A stretch of 64,000 nt of DNA from Daphnia pulex (GCF_021134715.1 NC_060021.1:1612001-1676000); one strand, 5' to 3'. Positions 45,130 to 55,600 are shown, counted from the stretch's first letter. Notes: a model not told the origin generated them from the letters alone. Translations and numbers: made by a program.

Positions 45130-46215
45130 ATGTTGAAGGAGGCCACTCAGGACGCGACGTTGGCACAGAAGGATGCGGCAGAGCGATCAGCAGGTGGTGC
45201 ATTACCGTCTCATAGGCCAACTGGTCGAAGACGAGTTGTAAGAGAGCCAGCCCCATTCCAGCAGCCCTATCATCGCCAAAGAGAACCAGCAAGCAGCAAT
45301 GGCGGCAGACGAGGTCGGTTCAGAGGAGCGAGAGGAGCAGGTGATAGCTGGTCACGCATCGGTCAAAGGTATGATTTAGTGTTAAATTCTTTTCCCGGCC
45401 AATTTATTGCTTCTAGTATCAATGTGGGGGCTAGGTTGTTAAAATTTGCAAGAAATTGGGAAGTAATTACGGACGATAAGTGGGTTTTGAATTCGGTGGC
45501 TGCAGGGGTGACCTTAGATTTTCTTAAACAACCGCGGCAGGATTCCATGCCTTGTCCGATTCCTATGTCCAAAGAAATGGAAGCAGTATGCGATCAGGAA
45601 GTGAAAGATTTGGTTTTGAAAGGGGCCATCAGGGAAATAACAGATGATTCGGAGGGTTTTATCTGTTCTCTTTTTTTTATCCCTAAAAAGATGGGGGGTT
45701 TCAGGCCCATTTTAAACCTCAAACCTTTAAACAAATTTATCAGATATGAACATTTTAAGATGGAGAATTTGCAGTCGGTCCGTTTTCTGCTGAGGGAGGG
45801 GGACTGGATGGTAAAATTAGATCTCAAGGATGCCTATCTTATAGTTCCAATCAATCCCTCTCACCCAAAATTTGTAAGGCTGGGTTGGAAGGGGCGTATT
45901 TACCAGTTCTTATGTCTGGCCTTTGGCCTTGCCCCAGCCCCTAGGATTTTCACTAAAATCCTTAAAGCCGTTATGGCCTTTGTGCGTAAGCAGGGAGTTC
46001 GATTGATAATAAATTTGGACGATATATTGATCATGAACAAATCTAGGGAAGGAGCGAGCGCAGACTTAGAGATGGTTATGCGACTTCTTCAAGATTTAGG
46101 TTTTATTATTAATATCGAAAAATCAATTCTGGATCCCGCGCAGAAAATTGAGTTTCTGGGCATATTAATTAATTCGACTTGGTTGTCGTTTGCGCTTCAC
46201 CCCGGCAAAACTTAA
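45130..46215 (+). pseudogene. DIRS reverse transcriptase
   Basis: 361-codon frame. After a basic, low-complexity N-terminus, RT motifs are clear: K-G-A-I-R-E-I, S-L-F-F-I-P-K-K-M-G-G-F-R-P-I-L-N-L-K, W-M-V-K-L-D-L-K-D-A-Y, F-L-C-L-A-F-G-L-A-P-A-P and the catalytic I-N-L-D-D-I-L-I. The frame stops at 46215 in H-P-G-K-T; the expected continuation (Y-D-L-C-R-K-I-L-E-Q-E-D-I) is present in another frame at about 46225-46270, so a frameshift separates it from RNase H. Confidence 0.85.
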
Positions 46216-46218
46216 TTT

Positions 46219-47067
46219 ATGACTTGTGTCGAAAGATCTTGGAACAGGAAGACATTGAGAGAAGATGCGTCAGTTATGGGCAATTTTACCTGGGCTATTC
46301 CTACAATACCATTTGAGCAGGCGCACTATCGCAGCATGCAAAATTTTTACATAACTCAGGCGCAGAAGGTGGGATTTGATTTAACGGTAAAATGTAAACT
46401 GACACAGGAGGCGAAGGCGGATCTTTTGTGGTGGATTGAAAACCTATCGTTAATGGGAGATACAAATGTTTTTCCTAAAAATCCGGATTTGGAAATTTAT
46501 TCAGATGCTTCGCTATCGGGGTGGGGAGCTGTATGTAATGGAGTGACCACAAACGGGTCCTGGACTTTGTCAGGTAGTCATAGGCACATCAACGAACTGG
46601 AGTTGTTAGGTGCCATGTTCGCTATTCAGGCCTTTGTAGGCCATTCATGTGGTATATCGGTTCGGTTGATATTGGATAATGCCATGGCGGTGGCGTATAT
46701 CAATCACGGGGGAGGGACAAGATCGCAGTCTCTCACATCGCTAACAAAAGAGCTTGTGAATTGGTGTGAGGAGCACGAAGTTTCGGTAGAAGCGAAACAT
46801 ATCGCGGGAAAGTTGAATACGGAAGCAGATGCGGAGTCCAGAGCTGGCCCAGATGCAAGTGATTGGAAGCTGGATCCCTGGGCATTTGACAATATTTTTC
46901 GTCTTTTGCCAGTCGATATAGACCTTTTCGCGTCGCCATGGAATGCCCAGCTAGACTTACTCGTGTCTTGGAAGCCTCAACCGGGCGCATTTGCGTCGAA
47001 CGATTTCACGCTCAACTGGGGATTGTGGAAGGCATTTAATTTTTACACCCTTTTCTCTTATCTTTAG
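46219..47067 (+). pseudogene. DIRS RNase H region
   Basis: Frame continues the conserved A-S-V-M-G-N-F-T-W-A-I-P linker from about 46267 on. RNase H residues: I-Y-S-D-A-S-L-S-G-W-G-A-V, I-N-E-L-E-L-L-G, L-D-N-A-M-A-V-A-Y, and N-T-E-A-D-A-E-S-R. The segment V-D-I-D-L-F-A-S-P-W-N follows, usual between RNase H and recombinase in DIRS elements. Its TAG stop is immediately followed by the ATG of the recombinase frame. Confidence 0.85.
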
Positions 47068-48195
47068 ATGCCTGCAAAAAATCAGAAAAGAAAGAGCAAC
47101 AGTTATTTTTGTTTGCCCAGTTTGGACAGGTCAGCCCTGGTACCCGCTATTGTTAGAGCTGTGCTGCGATGTGCCGCGACTTTTTCTGCCCAGACGGACT
47201 CTGCTGACCTCTCCGATGGGGGAGTCACATCCACTACTTCTAACGAGAGGCTTGCAGCTAGCCGCTTGGAGGCTCTCAGGAGTCGTTTCCGCTTGCGAGG
47301 TTTTTCGGAAAGAGTGGTCGAGCTTCTCTTGGCAGTATCGAGAAAGAATACCCTCTCATCATACGAATCAGCCTGGCGTAATTGGTTGCGTTGGTGCATG
47401 AAAGGGGGTAAAGATCCCTTTTCAGCAGATTTAGCTGTTATTCTGGATTTTTTGTCGAGTCTGAAAGACGCAGGCAAGGCCTATAGCACAATTAATGTGA
47501 TTAATGTGCATCGTTCAATGTTATCCCAGACTCTAGACTTGATTGAGGGATTGCCAATTGGGGAGAATCCATTGGTGGTCAAACTCCTCAAAGCGTGTTA
47601 CAATGATAACCCCCCACAGCCTAGGTACCCAGCTATGTGGGAGCCGGAGAAAGTTTTATCATATATAGCATCATTGGGAGAAAACAGTTCGTTGTCCTTA
47701 TCACAATTAGCAGGGAAAGCTGTTACGTTAATCGCGCTGGCCACATTATTAAGAGTAGCCGAAATAGCGGCAATTGGGTTGCAATCAGTTAAATTTTCGA
47801 ACGAGGCTGTTCATTTTTCATTAAAAACGCTTCGTAAAACTCAGCGTGTGGGCCCGTTGGGCTCTTTTTCTATTAAAAAATTTTCTAATCCAGTGGAAAC
47901 CATTAAAACCTTTATGAAAGCCACAGTGGCTTTTCGTTCAGGCACAGAAGACGAAATAAGATTGTGGGTGAGTGTTAGGCCACCACAGGGTCCAGTAACT
48001 GCAAACACAATAGCGAGATGGATAAAGAATGTTTTGAAGGAGTCGGGAATCGACACGAATACATTTTCGGCTCATTCGACGAGAAGCGTGGCAGCTTCTC
48101 AGGCAGCCAGAGTTGGTTGGTCTACGGAGGCAATTTTACGAGCGGGGAATTGGGCACGAGAATCAAATTTCAATCGATTCTACAACAGGAGTTAA
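47068..48195 (+). CDS. DIRS tyrosine recombinase
   Basis: 375 aa, uninterrupted. Catalytic pattern of tyrosine recombinases: first Arg in L-L-R-V-A-E-I-A-A-I, H-S-T-R in F-S-A-H-S-T-R-S-V-A, a Trp-containing G-N-W-A-R and the nucleophilic Tyr in N-R-F-Y-N-R near the C-terminus. An SAM-like N-terminal region (residues about 90-190) precedes it. It would integrate the circular cDNA. The enclosing element is otherwise broken, so activity would need other copies. Confidence 0.85.
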   Translation: MPAKNQKRKSNSYFCLPSLDRSALVPAIVRAVLRCAATFSAQTDSADLSDGGVTSTTSNERLAASRLEALRSRFRLRGFSERVVELLLAVSRKNTLSSYESAWRNWLRWCMKGGKDPFSADLAVILDFLSSLKDAGKAYSTINVINVHRSMLSQTLDLIEGLPIGENPLVVKLLKACYNDNPPQPRYPAMWEPEKVLSYIASLGENSSLSLSQLAGKAVTLIALATLLRVAEIAAIGLQSVKFSNEAVHFSLKTLRKTQRVGPLGSFSIKKFSNPVETIKTFMKATVAFRSGTEDEIRLWVSVRPPQGPVTANTIARWIKNVLKESGIDTNTFSAHSTRSVAASQAARVGWSTEAILRAGNWARESNFNRFYNRS

Positions 48196-48248
48196 TTAGA
48201 TTGGGCCTGGTGGAGTTCAAAATTAAAATTTACAAAAGCTTTAAAATC

Positions 48249-48287
48249 ACCTTTAGGGTCTGAAGCGAATGAAATTCGCTGTACAAT
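48249..48287 (-). repeat. DIRS right inverted terminal repeat
   Basis: Reverse complement of 43870-43908 with one mismatch; directly followed by the GAGAATTACC block with its palindrome. Confidence 0.85.
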
Positions 48288-48335
48288 TGAGAATTACCAG
48301 AGGGATCACGTAGTGATCCCGATGGGTAATTAGAA
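48288..48335 (+). repeat. DIRS 3' palindromic block
   Basis: GGGATCACGTAGTGATCCC is a near-perfect palindrome, embedded in a wider imperfect inverted repeat (AATTACC...GGGTAATT). The same block is found at 49790-49835. In DIRS elements sequence at this place takes part in circular-junction formation. Confidence 0.7.
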
Positions 48336-48733
48336 TTGTACTTAGATGAATGAGAGAAGACCCTGAGGGTATTCTCCCCGCCCTTTTATGGATCCCTATA
48401 AAACATTCAATTGGGTTTTCTTTTTGTTTTTAATTTTTTGTATTCAGAGTCCAGCCGCATAGAAACGCTAAGGATTCTAACAGGCGTTACGGGCAGAAAT
48501 CATAGTTTGGCTCGAGTTTCGCTAAAGACTAGGAGAGGTCCATCGCATCAAAAATTATACCTTGTTTGTTTATTTTTCACATGATGTCATTCGGAATTCT
48601 TTGGCTTTATTATTTAGATAACAAACTTCGAGACAGCAGCATGGATACTCTATAAGTAGACATTGATCCGTAAGCTTACAAATTTACTGGTGTGCTCTCA
48701 GATTTGGTAAATTATGGTTTCTGGTTTTCACAG

Positions 48734-49716
48734 GGCCAAAAACGTTATCAAAGTTTTCTACAATGGGAAAGGCATTCATGTTGTAGATCATGATAAAGAA
48801 AAGATGTATGTTCCTTCACTTTTATTTTGCCACTCGCTTACTTCATTTAACTGCAGTGATCAAGAAGAAACAGTCACTGGAGGGTGCAACTGTTTTGGTG
48901 CAAAACTGTGCAACATATTTAGCAGATCATTTGAATTAAAAACAGGATCTAAAGTTGAATGCAAAAGCTTCAAGCAAACATGGACTGACAATATGACTAA
49001 TGCTGGAACCCCCGAGATTTTACCCTATTTTAGAGAAGATTTCACTGAAATTACCTTCTCAGTTGATCTTACGAAGTTCAATGTAAGCATCTTCATGAAA
49101 TTTATTTGATCCTATGTATAAATTACATCCATGGTATTGGTAGATGGATATTTTGGACAAAGATATACAAGATCTTCTCTCCCGCCGTGTTGTTGATATC
49201 GCCGCCTCAACTCGTGGAGTGAAAGTTTATCTCAACGGTAAAATTATTCCGATAAATAATTTTGAGGATTACGTCGATCTATTTCTGAAGGTATTTATTT
49301 ATTTTTCATCCATTTAAAGAAAGAAAAAATTTTCCATACCGGCATACGGTTTAATTTAGAGTGGAGAATACGTGTACGAAGCTGTCAGTGATTTCTGCGA
49401 GATTGCGGTAGCTCCTTCTGAAAAAGGATTCATGCATGTATCGATGGTAAACAAATATTCCACTACAAAAGGAGGGAAGCATGTTCATCATGTCACCGAA
49501 AGGGTAGTACAGAACTTTCAGAAATATCTCAAAGAGATAAAAAAGAGGAACGGATTTGACGTTGATGTCGAATTTAACATGATCAAAATGCACCTGATGG
49601 TGTTCGTCAACTGCTCAATTAGCAACATGTGTTTCCATGAACCTTTAAAAAACAAGATGACAAATCAAATTTGCAAATTTGCACATTTTGAACCAAGCGA
49701 CCATTTTTTTACTCGG
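48734..49716 (+). pseudogene. TOP2: DNA topoisomerase II, ATPase-region fragment
   Basis: Three exons: 48734-49082, 49144-49290, 49360-49716, with proper splice sites and an acceptor at 49778-49779 for a further exon that is cut off. The translation has the family's ATPase motifs: Y-N-G-K-G-I-H-V-V, K-M-Y-V-P-S-L-L-F, V-T-G-G-C-N-C-F-G-A-K-L-C-N-I-F-S, F-K-Q-T-W-T-D-N-M, L-D-K-D-I-Q-D-L-L and S-E-K-G-F. Identity to typical TOP2 is reduced (for example N-C-F-G-A-K for N-G-Y-G-A-K). The N-terminus of the same protein lies inverted at 50094-50514, and the rest is absent, so this is a broken paralogue. Confidence 0.8.
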
Positions 49717-49785
49717 GTATTACAAGCAAGAATATTTGAAGTCATTTATACTATTATAGAATTTTATATTTCCTCACAGGTCAAT

Positions 49786-50024
49786 AATTGAGAATTACCA
49801 GAGGGATCACGTAGTGATCCCGATGGGTAATTAGAATTGTACTTAGATGAATGAGAGAAGACCCTAAGGGTGTAGACATATTTTATTTCTACCAAATCAG
49901 CTTATTTAAAGAACAAAAAAGACAAGGACACATAGACAAAGGGAAGACAAGGTTTGGAAGGTTACCGCACCTCTTTCGCACCTTTCTTCTGTCCTTTCCA
50001 CCCTATTTCCTTCAGACTTATTTT
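49786..50024 (+). mobile_element. DIRS-related fragment with 3' end joined to 5' internal sequence
   Basis: 49786-49868 matches the block right of the DIRS 3' ITR (48284-48365) and then, through ACCCTAAGGGTGTAGACATA, continues into the sequence just inside the left ITR (43900-44060) up to ACTTATTTT at 50024. No coding region. The arrangement is that of a DIRS circle junction or of a deletion derivative. It sits inside the topoisomerase II pseudogene. Confidence 0.75.
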
Positions 50025-50093
50025 CAAAACAAATTTCTCTAGGGTGGTTGGATGGGAAAACAAAACCAACTGAACACAAAAGATATTTCTTAC

Positions 50094-50514
50094 ACAAGAG
50101 CCAGAGATTGAGAAAAAAACCTGATAACCAGGAAAAAACAGACAATCAGCAGTATTGACAAGAATTTCATCAAAGATCTTTTGTAATCCAGGAGCATAGC
50201 TTATTTCTCTTTGAATCATTCCAGCTTGCTCTTTAAACCCACATGACTTCTTTAATAGGTTCTACCGGTCCAATGTAAAGACTAGGCAAACAGAGAATGT
50301 CCTTGAATCTCAAATACTTCTTAATACTTTTGAGTCCCTCATTGGCTCTTGTTGTCAACTTGACTTCTTCAATTGTTCCAGCCTCCGATTCAGCTGTATC
50401 GTTGGCAGTTTCCGCAGTTAAAGACTAAGAATGAAGGTACGGTAGGTAAAGGTATATCCCACTAAGCTGTCAACAAATTTTGTTTACCTCTTTTACTGGC
50501 CCATCAGAAGCCAT
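50094..50514 (-). pseudogene. TOP2: DNA topoisomerase II, N-terminal fragment, inverted
   Basis: Minus strand: exon 1 50488-50514 (MASDGPVKE), intron, then from 50424 a frame reading ...S-I-K-K-Y-L-R-F-K-D-I-L-C-L-P-S-L-Y-I-G-P-V-E-P-I-K-E-V-M-W-V, where TOP2 has the equivalent of HIL-RPDTYIGSVE...MWV. A frameshift near 50235 follows, and the next conserved part is I-S-Y-A-P-G-L-Q-K-I-F-D-E-I-L-V-N-T-A-D. Donor GTAAGA at 50092. Opposite in strand to 48734-49716, which encodes the next part of the protein. Confidence 0.75.
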
Positions 50515-51049
50515 CTTCAATAGAGCGAAAATTTAAGATTTGATAAAATGGTGCTTTTCCTTGTTGCCAGCCAAAGCGGTTTTTCTCGAAACAACTGAAG
50601 AAACGACGAGATTTAATATTGTTAGTTTGTTACAAGCTGCTCAACGACAACATTGCTACGTAGGGGATAACTATGCATTGTGTTTGTGTTTGTTTCACCA
50701 AGTGCAAACATGCCAAGACCGGCATCAGAGATTATAGAGTCATCTAGGAGGGATCATTATGATCATCGAAATAACAATCAACAATAATTGTTTTTTAATG
50801 AAATTAATCAAAGCGACACTTGTACTTAAAATAAATGTCAGAAATAATTATATGTACTCATGTTTGGCTGCTGCAACATTCCAGAATCACTCATTTCCGA
50901 AATGCGGAATCGATGGACAAGCTGTGTTCATCAGCAGCAATTCACAGAAAACCGGCAGCGATTCTGTTTTTGGGCAGAATTTTTTTCCTAATATTAGTCA
51001 TAAATTTATGTTTCTCTATTATATGCGTTTAATTCAATATGGCAAATCA

Positions 51050-51252
51050 TCCGTCAATGTAGTGAACAGCTGTGATGATGCAGCCACTCTTGTAAATGGA
51101 AGCACCACAAATACCATAAAAATTAAAGAAAAACAGGTGTATTACATGAAATTTAATTAAGGCAACATACTATGAGGGAAATTTGGTAAGGGAATTCGTT
51201 GGGACTGGCATGGGTCTGATGGGTCTTGCCTCCGACAATCCTTTCGATAATG
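51050..51252 (-). pseudogene. Trypsin-like serine protease remnant
   Basis: Minus strand, two pieces of an S1 protease. Piece 1 (about 51171-51251): I-I-E-R then I-V-G-G-K-T-H-Q-T-H-A-S-P-N-E-F-P-Y-Q-I-S-L-I, the activation site and first strand, ending at a GTATGT donor. Piece 2 (about 51050-51118): G-I-C-G-A-S-I-Y-K-S-G-C-I-I-T-A-V-H-Y-I-D-G followed by TGA, the region of the catalytic His, with the usual C-G-G and A-A-H-C altered. The stops and altered residues mark a pseudogene. No Asp or Ser region found. Confidence 0.6.
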
Positions 51253-52547
51253 GACCATCCACGTCATCCACCGTGCAGTAAGCACGATAAGAGGTAGACG
51301 AGGCAGCTTCAGCTTGGCTAAAACAGCAATCATATATTAGTTACAATATCAACTTTGTTTTGTTTCTTAGAAATATTTTTTAAATTTTTTAAATTCTTTC
51401 AAAAAGTATTGCGGGAAGACGCACCATTTCTTTTTTTCTAAATCTATCTGCTCTTGTTGTTTGTAATTTTGAGCGTTAGATGGCAATGTTTTGACTTTTT
51501 TCACCAGTAAATAAAACGAAATGCCTTTTAAATGTAACGTCGTTCCTTTTTCATAATTTTTTCGGTGGGTTTCCGTTCCATGGAATAAAGAAGCGTTTGT
51601 CGTTTCTCATTTGGGGGCTGTTTGCCCTTGCGCCTCCAACTGTCAGACTAGGCCAGGCTGCTGGTGTATCTAACAGGTTGGACCTGAGTCTCTTTTGAAT
51701 CGATACAATAAACAAAAACGTCTCCGAAGGTAGTATATACAGAATTACAGATATCACGTCGTCGCCTTTTTCATAATTTTTTTTTTGGGGGGGGAGGGGA
51801 ATAAAACATAGAATAAAACATACCACATAAAATATAACCAGGGTTGCCTAGGCATTACTTCTAAGTTGTAATCCGACCACAGATTCGCCTGCCAAACTAA
51901 TAATGGGATTACGTAATTTACAGCGAGGATCGGTCTATGCTTCAGCTTAAAAGCTTGTTTCTAGTCAATGTCTGTTAGTATGTCAGGAGCTGACAATGAC
52001 ACGACCTGAAGTCGGAAGGATGTCCATTTTTGTTTAGTTTTAGTACCTAGTGGTTAGCAATCCCACTGCGTGTGATTGGAGATGATATGGCGGCGCCTTA
52101 ATCCACTCCGCCACACGGCACCTAATTGTTTCTGTAAATAAATGGTAGCGTATTTACACACCATATGTTGCATTTCAAATAATTAATAATTTTGCGTAGA
52201 TGGGAAAAATATTAAAACAAGATTCCTTCGGTAATGTCCTTCGGGAATTTTTTTAAACGTTAAAGAGACAGAAAATCAAGGTTAAATAGTAGATTAATAC
52301 ATACTATTATGTTTGGAATATTCCCTTTATTCTCTTAAATTAATTGATTCTTATTAACTATAATTGACTAATAATCTGTCAATATTATGAGTGGTGCGAC
52401 TAAGGTGTGACGGAGGCTTCGCCCCGCCACCCCATGTCGCACTTCATGTTTAGATTATTTTTATTTTATCGTTGAAGACCTTTGTCGAAGTTGATTGAAA
52501 AGAATTAGGAAATGGCAATTAAGTTTTCAACCTTATTCATTTTTCAG
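51253..52547. other. Intergenic, mostly nothing recognised
   Basis: A/T-rich with homopolymer runs (T and G runs near 51780). A tRNA-like remnant is listed separately at 52044-52122. The first exon(s) of the gene at 52548 should lie in or near its right end but I cannot place them. Confidence 0.4.
52044..52122 (-). repeat. tRNA-derived remnant (SINE or tRNA-Leu-like pseudogene)
   Basis: Minus strand begins GGTGCCGTGTGGCGGAGTGG and continues ATTAAGGCGCCG, a good A box in a class II (Leu/Ser-like) D arm; the B box is degenerate (GTGGGATTGCTAACC). Not a functional tRNA. Confidence 0.4.
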
Positions 52548-53556
52548 ACCTGGACATCCAGGATATCCAGATTATATGTCACTGAATGAACCTCAAACTG
52601 AGCCGTACTGTGATGTTCCCGGTCATCTTTTTGGATTGTGCAACATCCAGACGCTTCCGCAATATCCAGAATTGATTGGCCCAGAGGATCGAGACGCCAC
52701 TCCTTATTGTTTCATCCCTTCACATCCTGTACTGCTCTGTTCAATTGAAACTCACCCCGACTACCCGGGTTACATGACTGAAGCTGAAATGCCTTCAGAG
52801 CCCATTTGTAATGTTCCTCGACACCCGGCTGCAAGGAGAAATCCACCAATTCCAAATCTGCAGGATCCTTTTGCCAGTCTTTATGCTATACCGACTACCA
52901 TTAAACCTAAAATGTACCAACGAGGAATCGGTGGTTCTCCTCTGCCGACAATCAGACGCCCATAAATGGATTCCTGGCCTCCAATCGCCTCCCAAGAAAC
53001 TGGACGAATTAATGGATACGTTCAACGGTGGCCCCTACCAGGTAAAGATCTTGTTCATTAAGAATGGACAAATACACAACAATTGTTGGAACTTTCAGCC
53101 ATTCACGTCGACGCCTCGTGTGGCAACCGATCCCACGCCATTTTCTGCTCCTATTCACGAAACGAATGGAACAACTTTGGTTCCCAAGGAGCCTTTATTC
53201 GCTAAAACACCCAAGAGACCTGCCACTAACGGTACCATCGGCCCTCCCGTTTATTATTCACCAGAAACCAACAACATGTTCACGAAAACACCTCCTGATG
53301 CCCCACTCCTAATTGTAGCTTATTTAAAATCAGATTTGAAATTTCGTTTCTTGGCTTAATTCCAATTTATCTGTATTAGCAACAATCGCATTCGATGTCT
53401 ATGGGAGGTGGAGGCAAAGGCAAAATGAAGTATTCTGCCAAATATTCTGCTGGCGGCTCTGAATCGGATACCAAATTTAAGGCAGGTGCTGGTGGTGCCG
53501 CCGTCATTCCCATTTGCCTTCCCGTCTGCTGTGCTATGCCCTGTGTCATTATGTAA
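52548..53556 (+). pseudogene. Unrecognised gene with Cys/Pro/Tyr repeats, probable frameshift
   Basis: Exons seen: 52548-53041 (acceptor TTTTTCAG), 53099-53314, 53380-53556; no start exon found. The first exon encodes about 38-residue repeats with Y-C-x-(V/I)-P-x-H-x4-C-(N/S)-I-(Q/E)-T-x-P-x-Y-P, seen twice plus a partial third. Its frame ends at 52965 (T-I-R-R-P-stop), while the part up to the donor (P-P-K-K-L-D-E-L-M-D-T-F-N-G-G-P-Y-Q) and the next exon (P-F-T-S-T-P-R-V-A-T...) share another frame, so one indel near 52960 seems likely. The last exon is Gly/Lys/Ser-rich and ends I-C-L-P-V-C-C-A-M-P-C-V-I-M. AATAAA at 53603-53608. Probably an extracellular structural protein; family unknown. 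Confidence 0.5.
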
Positions 53557-53608
53557 ACAATTAAAACAACGACTAAAACAGATTAAATTTAACACAAATA
53601 ACAATAAA

Positions 53609-54430
53609 ATCTGCGAAAAAAATATTTGGCAGTAACATGGTAAAGAAGTTCCTCGACAGTTGATGTAACTTTTTAAGCGATTCGGTGGTGCGATTCGGTG
53701 GTGCGATGGTCTACGTTTGCCAGTATCCGAATAATTTGCAGAGGGAACGTAGCAGATCGACTCTTCAGTATCCGAATTTATTCATCGGATTTGTGCTGAT
53801 TTTAAGCTAATAGACATACACAGGGAATTGTTCTTTTGGCTTATACATTGATTGAAACATCGTTTGTGACGTTTAGGTGGCTTTTAAGAAGTATAAATGA
53901 AGAAATAAAGATAATGTATGAAATAATGATGCAGCATAAGATTATTGTATAATTATGTAACCTAATAAACATCTATTAATTAGCTATTTTTTTTTTATTC
54001 ACTCGAATTCTTAAGCAACATGCTATACATTACAATTACATTACAAACCGTTAAAAGAACGTTCTCTCCCTTAAAATGTAAATCCTAAAAAAAGCATCAT
54101 AAAAACAAGATGATTCAAAATATTCGAAGGGGTTTGGTTTCGCGTGAGCATCAAGTAGCCTAATCAAATTTTCACAAGGAACTTTTGATTCATTAATAAT
54201 AGCGCTAGCGTTGATATACATAGAATAGAACAGATTCAAACTACACCTCGCAAGGATCCACATTGCACCTCTTCTCGTGCTGATTTTACAAAAAATTGGC
54301 AAGTGTCATCACTCAGAGGAAAGAAAAAACTAATTTAATGTTTAGTTGATTACGATTGAGTAGGACCACAGTAAATTAGGCCAAAAAGGGAAGTCAACCA
54401 CGGTCAACCCCAAAAATACTGTAAGTAGAT
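53609..54430. other. Intergenic, no gene seen
   Basis: A/T-rich; contains a short tandem GCGATTCGGTGGT repeat near 53678-53706. No ORF or RNA gene supported. Confidence 0.45.
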
Positions 54431-54791
54431 TTTTTTGGAAATTTAGGCTACATTGTTTATTCTCATATTACTCTTTCCGTGTTTCGTTTTGCTGTGTAAA
54501 ACCCACCGAAGAAAACTGAATTGATCATTAAAGAAAAATAAGGGTTTAAAATTTTTGGTTTTTAAAAATATTGGAGGGTTGGCGAACCGCGAGATGTCGC
54601 GTCTTATGAGCAGACGTCGCTCCCGAAGTCAGCTTGATTTGACCTAGTTAATTTTGATTGACTGAACTCGATGAAAATTTCTTCCACGACCTTAAAGAGA
54701 TAAAATATCATTTGTATTAACGAGTACCAAAATCTTGCAATTTCTCACCTCAACCACAAATTTAAACGAATTTAATTTTTATTGAAAAAAG
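54431..54791 (+). repeat. Direct repeat copy 1 (transposon-free)
   Basis: About 360 bp, from GGAAATTTAGGCTACATTG to ATTGAAAAAAG. The same sequence recurs as 55960-56219 joined to 62884-62982, so this copy preserves the sequence from before the non-LTR insertion. It contains the conserved TTATGAGCAGACGTCGCTCC stretch; no gene recognised. Confidence 0.85.
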
Positions 54792-55066
54792 TACCCTACT
54801 AAGACGCGCCATCCAAGCGATATCCCAGGTATGTACAACGGGATGTTGGCGTCCCTCATCCCATGTGGATGTTCAGGGTACGCTACCAGTATGTACATAA
54901 ATGGATAAAAAATTAAGAAATTCTTTGATCCCAACAGTATATGAAAAACATATACAATGGACATACCATCAAGTACATTCACTGAATGTACCGGAAGTAT
55001 GTTTGGTGTACGTACAGTTCTCATCCAAAAAAGATGAAAGCTTGTGTATTAATATCTATCTAATGC

Positions 55067-55150
55067 TGCGTCTACACTAGCCGTTTTTACAGACAAGTTA
55101 CGGTCAAATTCGGTGTCTGTATGTCTGTAAAAACTGCTAGTGTAGACGCA
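55067..55150. mobile_element. Nested 84-bp foldback element
   Basis: Arms 55067-55094 (TGCGTCTACACTAGCCGTTT...) and 55123-55150 are reverse complements with one mismatch in 28, separated by 28 bp. Flanks TAATGC and CCTTAA. Typical of a very short MITE. Confidence 0.75.
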
Positions 55151-55600
55151 CCTTAACGTATCTTCGATTAAATATAAATTTTTTTACTTTTCTTCTTTTA
55201 CAAGCAGCATTATTTATCCGTTAAGAACTTAACTTTCTAAATAAACATGATAAATGAAAAAATAAACTTATTTTTATTATTATAATTTACTTATTCCTAA
55301 GTTTATTTATTAGTAAACACGCTACGGACTTCTGTACGTAAATAAAAAAAAAATGTGCTACAACTGTTAATGTGTATGACAGTTATTAGTTTAAATAAAT
55401 ATATATTTTAAAATGGTCCCCTAATATCTTATATAAAAATCCAACTGTAAAGGCGTAAATCACCCCATAAAAGTAGAAGAAGAACTTTTATATGTATGTT
55501 AAGATAAAACCTTACTAATGTGTGTTATGCTATGCCCTTTCTAAACAGTCGATTAAGTAACAAACTACGTTAATAAAACTATGCTAATTTTCATATAACT

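Larger units (their letters stand above)
43870..48370 (+). mobile_element. DIRS-like tyrosine-recombinase retrotransposon, decayed
   Basis: Order gag, reverse transcriptase, RNase H, tyrosine recombinase, all on the plus strand, bounded by inverted terminal repeats 43870-43908 and 48249-48287 (38 of 39 identical) plus a further 3' block to about 48370. That is the layout of the DIRS group, which moves through a circular DNA intermediate and a recombinase rather than an integrase, and leaves no target-site duplication. Nonsense codons in gag and frameshifts at the RT/RNase H junction show it is inactive. Confidence 0.88.

Noticed and set aside
50759-51160. Plus-strand open frame of 133 codons
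   Set aside because: It overlaps the minus-strand trypsin remnant, is Asn/Ile-rich and has no recognisable features.
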